Position numbers and translations under genes: made by a program. The notes below the pieces were generated by a model. It was not told the DNA's origin. It worked only from the letters and a program-made list of their open reading frames with translations, and made no database searches. Positions 59,227-64,000 of a stretch of DNA of 64,000 nucleotides are shown in pieces. Source of the DNA: Chryseobacterium sp. 6424 (lineage in GTDB: Bacteria > Bacteroidota > Bacteroidia > Flavobacteriales > Weeksellaceae); the NCBI RefSeq assembly GCF_003692615.1, contig NZ_CP023540.1, forward strand, positions 992,001-1,056,000, given 5' to 3'. Every line of letters begins with the position of its first letter. The first letter of the stretch is position 1.

Positions 59227-59760
59227 ATGAAAAACTTAGCAAACTTCAAGATCCTCGTTTTAGCTTTCGGACTTTTCTCTGGTGTGGTTGCCGGACAAAA
59301 AATAAGCAGCAAAAATGTAAAAACAGTCGTTACCGGTACTTCTACAATGCATGATTGGAGTATGACTTCAAACACTGGCTCATTTACGGCCAACGTTTCC
59401 GGAAACGCTCTTACAGATGTTCAATATACCTTAGGCGCAAAGTCCCTGAAATCAGGTAAAGGCGCGATGGACTCTAACGCTTACAAAGCACTGGAAGCTG
59501 ATAAATTCCCCAATATTACTTTCACAGCCACTTCTGTAAACATCGGTAAAGGAACCATGACCGGCAAACTGAAAGTGACAGATGTTACCAAAACAGTAAG
59601 TTTCCCGGTAACTGTTGCAAAAAGCGCAAACGGATACACCATCACCGGTACAGAAACCATTAAACTGACTGATTACGGCGTTACCCCACCTTCATTTATG
59701 ATGAACACAGTGAAAACAGGTAACGATATTAAAATAACAGTATCTGTAAACGCCAACTAA
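59227..59760 (+). CDS. YceI-family periplasmic protein
   Basis: A 177-residue exported protein (signal peptide ending SGVVAGQ) with the YceI lipocalin-like fold: VVTGTSTMHDWSM, VQYTLGAKSLKSGKGAMDSNAYKALEADKFPNITFTATSV, GKLKVTDVTKTVSFPVTV and LTDYGVTPPSFMMNTVKTGNDIKITVSV. Characterised YceI proteins bind isoprenoid quinones or other hydrophobic chains in a barrel. It begins a cluster with a large barrel protein 37 bases downstream and a second YceI-like protein. Confidence 0.92.
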   Translation: MKNLANFKILVLAFGLFSGVVAGQKISSKNVKTVVTGTSTMHDWSMTSNTGSFTANVSGNALTDVQYTLGAKSLKSGKGAMDSNAYKALEADKFPNITFTATSVNIGKGTMTGKLKVTDVTKTVSFPVTVAKSANGYTITGTETIKLTDYGVTPPSFMMNTVKTGNDIKITVSVNAN

Positions 59761-59797
59761 AAACTATTAAATAAGGAACAATTAAAATTTTAAAAAT

Positions 59798-61171
59798 ATG
59801 AAAACGATGTTAATGAGAGCTTCCATGCTCGCCGTAATCTTCGCAGGAGCCGGCCTCTTAAACGCTCAGGACACTACCACTTCAATGCGCGATTATTTAG
59901 CGCCTGAAAAATCTGCCCGAAATATTTTTGAGGATCCTAAAGGAGCATCTCCGGAGTTTGATGGCGTGAAGGTGTCGATAGGTGGTGATTTCGCATTACA
60001 GTTTCAGGCAATCGACCATGAAACGCCAACAGATCTTGGAAATTATACAACGATCACAACAAGCACTGGCCCAGGACCTGTAACGAATACAGCGGTAACA
60101 AGACCGAACGCACTTGTGGTAATGGGTAACGATTTCAACTTACCAACAGCCAACTTAGACGTGAACGCTTACCTTGCAAAAGGGGTTAAAATGCACCTTA
60201 GAACTTATCTTTCTGCACGTCACCACAACGAAGCTTGGGTAAAAGGTGGATACATTCAGGTTGATGACCTAGATTTCATCTCTGAAGGTTTTGCATCAAA
60301 CATCATGAAGTATGCGAGAGTGAAAGTGGGTATGGATGAGATCAACTACGGTGACGCTCACTTCAGAAGAACTGATAATGCTGAAGCCATCAACAACCCA
60401 TTCGTAGGAAACTACATCATGGACAGCTTTACTACTGAAGCTTTTGGTGAAGTTTACGGTTTCTATAACAACTTTACAGCAATGCTTGGTGTATCTAACG
60501 GTAAACTTAACCAGACACCAGTTAAAGGTACAAACTATAACTCACCATCTGTTTACGCAAAAGTAGCTTGGGACAAGCAAATCAGCGAAGATTTAAGAGT
60601 GAGGTTATCAGGGTCTTTCATCCAGACAAATGGTTTGTCATCAGGTGGAAACCTATTTAGCGGTGACAGAGCAGGTTCAAGATACTATTACGTACTTCTT
60701 ACACAAGCGGACGCGATGGGAACAGCAAACTACGCTACAGGACGCTTCAACCCAGGTTTCAAAAAAGTGAAAGCGGTACAGGTAAACCCATTCATCAAAT
60801 ACAATGGACTTGAGTTCTTCGGATTGTATGAATATGTATCTGGTAACAAAGCTGCAGGTCTTACTGAAAGAGCTACAGACGGAGATTATACCCAACTTGG
60901 AGCAGAATTGCTTTACAGATTCGGTAACAAAGAGCAGTTTTACTTAGGTGGTAGATACAACACTGTAAGCGGCCAGGATGATGAAGTATCAAACGAAAGA
61001 AAAATCGAAAGATTTAACGTAGGCGGCGGCTGGTTCATGACCAAAAACGTACTTGCAAAAGTGGAATACGTATCCCAGAACTATAACAACGACCCAGTGT
61101 GGGGAGCAACAAGCGCACTACGCGGTGGCAAATTTAACGGAATCATGTTCGAAGCGACCATCGGTTTCTAA
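59798..61171 (+). CDS. Outer-membrane beta-barrel protein (porin-like), unknown function
   Basis: A 457-residue exported protein (signal peptide ending GLLNAQ). After a short region (SMRDYLAPEKSARNIFEDPKG) it shows alternating amphipathic strands with many aromatic-ended segments (VKVSIGGDFALQFQAI, RTYLSARHHNEAWVKGGYIQV, QFYLGGRYNTVSGQDDE and FEATIGF) and a C-terminal Phe typical of BAM substrates. No plug or TonB box. It lies between two YceI-type genes, suggesting a hydrophobic-ligand role; that is inference. Confidence 0.82.
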   Translation: MKTMLMRASMLAVIFAGAGLLNAQDTTTSMRDYLAPEKSARNIFEDPKGASPEFDGVKVSIGGDFALQFQAIDHETPTDLGNYTTITTSTGPGPVTNTAVTRPNALVVMGNDFNLPTANLDVNAYLAKGVKMHLRTYLSARHHNEAWVKGGYIQVDDLDFISEGFASNIMKYARVKVGMDEINYGDAHFRRTDNAEAINNPFVGNYIMDSFTTEAFGEVYGFYNNFTAMLGVSNGKLNQTPVKGTNYNSPSVYAKVAWDKQISEDLRVRLSGSFIQTNGLSSGGNLFSGDRAGSRYYYVLLTQADAMGTANYATGRFNPGFKKVKAVQVNPFIKYNGLEFFGLYEYVSGNKAAGLTERATDGDYTQLGAELLYRFGNKEQFYLGGRYNTVSGQDDEVSNERKIERFNVGGGWFMTKNVLAKVEYVSQNYNNDPVWGATSALRGGKFNGIMFEATIGF

Positions 61172-61190
61172 TTTTTAATATTTTTTTTGG

Positions 61191-61218
61191 AAGGGGTTTT
61201 TACGAACCCCTTTTTTTT
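61191..61218 (+). terminator. Terminator after the barrel gene
   Basis: AAGGGGTT at 61191-61198 pairs with AACCCCTT at 61205-61212 across a 6-base loop, followed by T residues. The YceI-like gene downstream may therefore be partly uncoupled. Confidence 0.85.
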
Positions 61219-61229
61219 ATCTTAGCATT

Positions 61230-61736
61230 ATGAAAACTTACAGAATATCCTTAATCCTTCTTTTGCTGCCGCTTCTTATGTTCAGCCAAAAGAACAGCGT
61301 AGTGATTAATGGTTGGACGAATGTGGGAACCTTTAAATGCACTAACACCAATTTTCAGAAATCGCAGACCATCTATTCTTTCACCGGAAATAGATTACCC
61401 AATATTCCGCTTGAAGTGGTGGATTTTGATTGTAAGAACAGAATCATGACTTCGGACTTCCGTAAGACACTGAATCACGAAAAATATCCGGTACTTACCA
61501 TTAAGTTCCTGAACTTCAAAAAAGTAAGTGCAACCCGTTTTTCAGCAGTTGTAGAGGTGAAAATGATGACGGTAACCCAAAATTACACTATTGAGTTCAG
61601 CGAATACCGTGACAGCCTTGTAGGTAATAAACGTCTGAAGTTCTCGGATTTTAACATCATACCACCGAAAAAAATGGGCGGTATGGTATATGTGAAAGAT
61701 GAGATCGACCTGTTTTTCAGTTTGGCTATCAAATAA
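61230..61736 (+). CDS. YceI-like secreted protein
   Basis: A 168-residue exported protein (signal peptide MKTYRISLILLLLPLLMFSQ). It shares the YceI layout: GWTNVGTFKC near the start, then VDFDCKNRIMTSDFRKTLNHEKYPVLTIKFLNFKK, VEVKMMTVTQNYTIEF, and LKFSDFNIIPPKKMGGMVYVKDEIDLFFSLAIK. It is more divergent than the first copy and contains two cysteines (FKC and FDC) that could form a disulfide. It lies 58 bases after the barrel gene with a terminator between. Confidence 0.8.
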   Translation: MKTYRISLILLLLPLLMFSQKNSVVINGWTNVGTFKCTNTNFQKSQTIYSFTGNRLPNIPLEVVDFDCKNRIMTSDFRKTLNHEKYPVLTIKFLNFKKVSATRFSAVVEVKMMTVTQNYTIEFSEYRDSLVGNKRLKFSDFNIIPPKKMGGMVYVKDEIDLFFSLAIK

Positions 61737-61794
61737 AAATAAGCAATTAGCACCAGCAATAACCGTTAATCCCAATGAATTAATGATTGATACA

Positions 61795-61820
61795 AACTCC
61801 CTCACAAGGGAGTTTTTTTT
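61795..61820 (+). terminator. Terminator after the second YceI-like gene
   Basis: AACTCCCT at 61795-61802 pairs with AGGGAGTT at 61807-61814 across a 4-base loop, followed by T residues to about 61820. Confidence 0.85.
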
Positions 61821-61832
61821 CGTACAAAAAGT

Positions 61833-62762
61833 TTATTGGGTAAGGAACGCGATATTCCGCTTCAAACCTGCGAATTTGGTACGCTTAACAGGCGATTTCC
61901 TGAAGATTTCAGAGAAAACTTCCTGTGTGAGCGCCTGCCAGTCTTCTCTTCCGAAAGATGCAATAAATGCCTTAGGTTTAAACCTTTCCTGCTGATGTGG
62001 TTTTGCAAAACGATTCCACGGGCAAACATCCTGGCAGATATCACAACCGAACATCCAGTCCTCCATTTTATTTTTAAAATGTTCGGGTAATTCATTTTTA
62101 AGTTCGATGGTGGCATAGGAAATACATTTGCTGCCGTCCACAATCCTCTCGGCTACTATTGCTTGGGTAGGGCAGGCTTCAATACATCTTCTGCACGATC
62201 CACAATGGTCGGTGGTCGCATGGTCTGTAGCCAAGTCCAGATCGCAGATGATTTCCGCCAGAAAATAAAACGAGCCATGCTGCTTGGTAAGTAAATTAGC
62301 ATTTTTACCTACCCAGCCGATGCCACTTTTTCGCGCCCAACTTCTTTCAAGGATCGGTGCCGAATCGGTAAAGACCCGACAGTCAAAATCGCCGATCTCC
62401 ACTTTTAGGGCAGCCACCAAATCGCGCAGAAGTTCCTTTATCACCTCATGATAATCTTCACCGTAGGCGTATTTGGATATTTTCAGGTCGCTAAAAGGGG
62501 TAAGATCCTGTTCCGGATAGTAATTATATGACAAAGAAATCACTGTACGCGCACCATCCACCAGCTTTCGGGGATCAAGGCGCTTGTCGAAATGGTTTTC
62601 CATATAAGACATCTCGCCATGTCGGGCGTTTTTCAGCCATGCTTCCAGAGCAGGCGCGTCTTCTTCCAGAAATCCTGCGCGTGAAATTCCACAGCTTTGG
62701 AAGCCAAATTCCTTCGCTTTGGCTTTTATAAGTGCAGCATATTTTTCTGTATTCCCTTTCAT
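61833..62762 (-). CDS. queG: Epoxyqueuosine reductase QueG
   Basis: A 309-residue cobalamin- and Fe-S-dependent enzyme reducing epoxyqueuosine to queuosine in tRNA. Substrate/cobalamin region: [44 protein letters not shown]. Two 4Fe-4S motifs: [16 protein letters not shown] and [13 protein letters not shown]. It is the shorter form without the C-terminal HEAT repeats of some homologues. Its promoter box is TAGTTTTG at 62773-62780. Confidence 0.95.
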   Translation of the reverse strand: MKGNTEKYAALIKAKAKEFGFQSCGISRAGFLEEDAPALEAWLKNARHGEMSYMENHFDKRLDPRKLVDGARTVISLSYNYYPEQDLTPFSDLKISKYAYGEDYHEVIKELLRDLVAALKVEIGDFDCRVFTDSAPILERSWARKSGIGWVGKNANLLTKQHGSFYFLAEIICDLDLATDHATTDHCGSCRRCIEACPTQAIVAERIVDGSKCISYATIELKNELPEHFKNKMEDWMFGCDICQDVCPWNRFAKPHQQERFKPKAFIASFGREDWQALTQEVFSEIFRKSPVKRTKFAGLKRNIAFLTQ

Positions 62763-62772
62763 AATAATGCTG

Positions 62773-62780
62773 CAAAACTA
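62773..62780 (-). promoter_or_regulatory. -7 box of queG
   Basis: TAGTTTTG on the minus strand, 10 bases before the queG ATG at 62762. Confidence 0.5.
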
Positions 62781-62791
62781 ACATTATTTCT

Positions 62792-62799
62792 TAACTTTG
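62792..62799 (+). promoter_or_regulatory. -7 box of the rhodanese gene
   Basis: TAACTTTG on the plus strand, 66 bases before the ATG at 62866. Confidence 0.45.
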
Positions 62800-62865
62800 T
62801 TATAGGCTTTTAAAGGACTTTACAGCCTTTTTTATCTTAAAATTAAACACTTAAAAATATCAGTT

Positions 62866-63156
62866 ATGTCATTAGTAGAAGTATTGCAATTGGGGGATTA
62901 TCATTTAATCGATGTTCGTGAAGCCATGGAACTGGAGATGGATGGGCACCTGGAGGAAGCACAAAATATTCCCTTGGGCGAATTAGAGGAAAGAAAGCAG
63001 GAGATCATTAACCTTAGCGGTACCAAAATTTTCTTTTGCCGCAGTGGCAACCGCAGTGGTAAGGCTGTAGATTATTTCAAGGAACAAGGCATGACCGATG
63101 TGTATAATGGTGGTGGCTATGCCGAAATGAAAGAGCTATTAGATAGTATAAAATAA
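62866..63156 (+). CDS. Rhodanese-like single-domain protein
   Basis: A 96-residue rhodanese domain. HLIDVREAMELEMDGHLEEAQNIPLGEL is the conserved first half, and the active-site loop FFCRSGNRSGKAVDYFKEQG carries the catalytic Cys. It has no signal peptide, so it is a cytosolic sulfurtransferase like GlpE/PspE-type small rhodaneses. The acceptor is unknown. Confidence 0.92.
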   Translation: MSLVEVLQLGDYHLIDVREAMELEMDGHLEEAQNIPLGELEERKQEIINLSGTKIFFCRSGNRSGKAVDYFKEQGMTDVYNGGGYAEMKELLDSIK

Positions 63157-63173
63157 CAGAATTGAAAATTTGT

Positions 63174-63196
63174 CCGGCCTGGTGCCGGTTTTTTTT
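63174..63196 (+). terminator. Terminator of the rhodanese gene
   Basis: CCGGC at 63174-63178 pairs with GCCGG at 63184-63188 across a 5-base loop, followed by a T-run. Confidence 0.75.
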
Positions 63197-63321
63197 GGTT
63201 TTTGCCAAAAAGACAGCCACAAAAATGTAAATGATTGTTTAATTTTTGTTCAAATATAATAAGTTGATTATCAATACTATACAATATATTTAATGTGCGA
63301 CACATGGTATCTGTACTTTTT

Positions 63322-63337
63322 TTGGCACGATTTTGAC
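63322..63337 (+). promoter_or_regulatory. Sigma-54-like -24/-12 element
   Basis: TTGGCACG at 63322-63329 followed by ATTTTGAC at 63330-63337. Against TTGGCACG-N4-TTGC the -24 half is a full match; the -12 half has AC where GC is expected at standard spacing. It lies 34 bases before the ATG of the barrel gene, and no TAnnTTTG box was found there. Confidence 0.35.
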
Positions 63338-63371
63338 AAGTAACTTTTCGTAAAATTTAAAATTTAAAGTT

Positions 63372-63935
63372 ATGAAATCAATGAAGAAAACAATCCTCGC
63401 TTTAGGATTAATGACAGCAGGTTTAGTAAGTGCACAAAGCGCAGATATGAGAAATATGCTGAAAGTTGGGGTAAATGGTGGTGTTGCGGTTCCTGCTGAG
63501 AATGCAGGTGGTAATATCGGGGTAGATGTAGCTTATCAGAATCTGGTGACGCCAGGCTTCGGTTTAGGTATCGCCACCGGTTACAGCCACTTTTTCGGTA
63601 GAGAAAATGGTGCGATTGATAACAATGATTTTGGTGTAGTACCGGTAGCAGCGCTTATCCGTGTATATCCTAAGCAAACCGGCTTCTATCTTGGGACCGA
63701 CTTAGGTTACGGTTTCATCGTAGGTGATGATCAGGTAGCATCAAACAGTACAGTAGCAAGACCTGATGGTGGTTTCTACATCAAACCTGAAATCGGTTAC
63801 CACAACCGCGACTGGAATTTCTCTCTTCAGTATCAGAAAACCTTTACTGGCAGCAAAGGCGAGATTGGTGACCAAGACTACAATGCCGGCGCACTGGGTG
63901 TAGGTATTGGGTACAACATCCCTTTAGGTAAATAA
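63372..63935 (+). CDS. Small outer-membrane beta-barrel protein
   Basis: A 187-residue exported protein (signal peptide ending GLVSAQ). The body is an 8-stranded-barrel pattern (MLKVGVNGGVAVPAENAGGNIGVDVAYQNL, GFGLGIATGYSHFFGRENGAIDNNDFGVVPVAALIRVYP, FYLGTDLGYGFIVGDD and ALGVGIGYNIPLG) resembling OmpA/OmpX-type porin-family barrels of Bacteroidota. Function unknown. It may be under sigma-54-like control. Confidence 0.85.
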   Translation: MKSMKKTILALGLMTAGLVSAQSADMRNMLKVGVNGGVAVPAENAGGNIGVDVAYQNLVTPGFGLGIATGYSHFFGRENGAIDNNDFGVVPVAALIRVYPKQTGFYLGTDLGYGFIVGDDQVASNSTVARPDGGFYIKPEIGYHNRDWNFSLQYQKTFTGSKGEIGDQDYNAGALGVGIGYNIPLGK

Positions 63936-63956
63936 TACAGCAATGTATATGGTAAG

Positions 63957-63987
63957 CCTTCTTAAAATCATTTAAGAAGGTTTTTAT
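63957..63987 (+). terminator. Terminator of the small barrel gene
   Basis: CCTTCTTAAA at 63957-63966 pairs with TTTAAGAAGG at 63971-63980, a 10-bp stem with a 4-base loop, followed by a T-rich run. Confidence 0.85.
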
Positions 63988-64000
63988 TTTTTTGTCCGAC

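Overview
The window is chromosomal DNA of a member of the Bacteroidota, most likely order Flavobacteriales and close to the Chryseobacterium/Kaistella/Epilithonimonas group. The evidence is indirect but consistent: at least twenty genes are preceded by the Bacteroidota sigma-A type -7 box TAnnTTTG, Shine-Dalgarno sequences are essentially absent, there is a SusC/SusD polysaccharide utilisation locus (PUL), a zeaxanthin-type carotenoid operon with a fused CrtYcd-like cyclase, an SDR-type threonine dehydrogenase and many small outer-membrane barrels. No insertion sequences, prophage genes, CRISPR arrays or rRNA genes are seen. Gene density is high, with one tRNA (Leu-CAA).

Layout. 0-17 kb: housekeeping and stress genes: UvrD/PcrA helicase, an rlmH / HipA-like kinase / DUF3037 minus-strand cluster, BrkB/YihY membrane protein, spoT-nhaA, a PBP4 peptidase translationally coupled to an orphan histidine kinase, an M1 peptidase, and a glutaminyl cyclotransferase cluster whose deoxynucleoside kinase gene carries a one-base frameshift. 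17-29 kb: one seven-gene PUL transcript (SusC, SusD, LamG lipoprotein, two tandem PF10091 glucanases, an esterase, a GH3 beta-glucosidase) that I predict acts on beta-1,2-glucan. 29-33 kb: a membrane-anchored glutamate-synthase-like protein, the rpsF-rpsR-rplI operon with a repeat-rich S18-L9 spacer, and threonine dehydrogenase. 33-40 kb: a seven-gene carotenoid operon (crtI, crtB, a secreted unknown, crtZ, lycopene cyclase, SRPBCC, SDR-DUF2867), facing a divergent MarR regulator. 40-46 kb: lipid kinase, DUF3298 lipoprotein, gyrB, lysS. 46-53 kb: a complete trpEGDCFBA operon. 53-64 kb: lipB, a lipoylated E2, assorted enzymes, tRNA-Leu, a YceI / beta-barrel / YceI-like cluster, queG, a rhodanese and a small barrel protein.

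The most interesting element is upstream of trpE: a 20-codon leader ORF with three consecutive Trp codons, overlapping a complete set of mutually exclusive hairpins (1:2, 2:3 and 3:4 with a T-run). This is a textbook ribosome-mediated trp attenuator in a phylum where such control is little described. Second-tier signals are a 14-bp palindrome on the crtI promoter that is a natural MarR operator, the HipA-like/DUF3037 pair behind rlmH, the YceI-barrel-YceI gene set with strong palindromes in its long upstream region, and a near-consensus sigma-54-like element before the last barrel gene.

Functional assignments rest on reading motifs by eye. No database search was run, so family names for the poorly known proteins should be treated as predictions.
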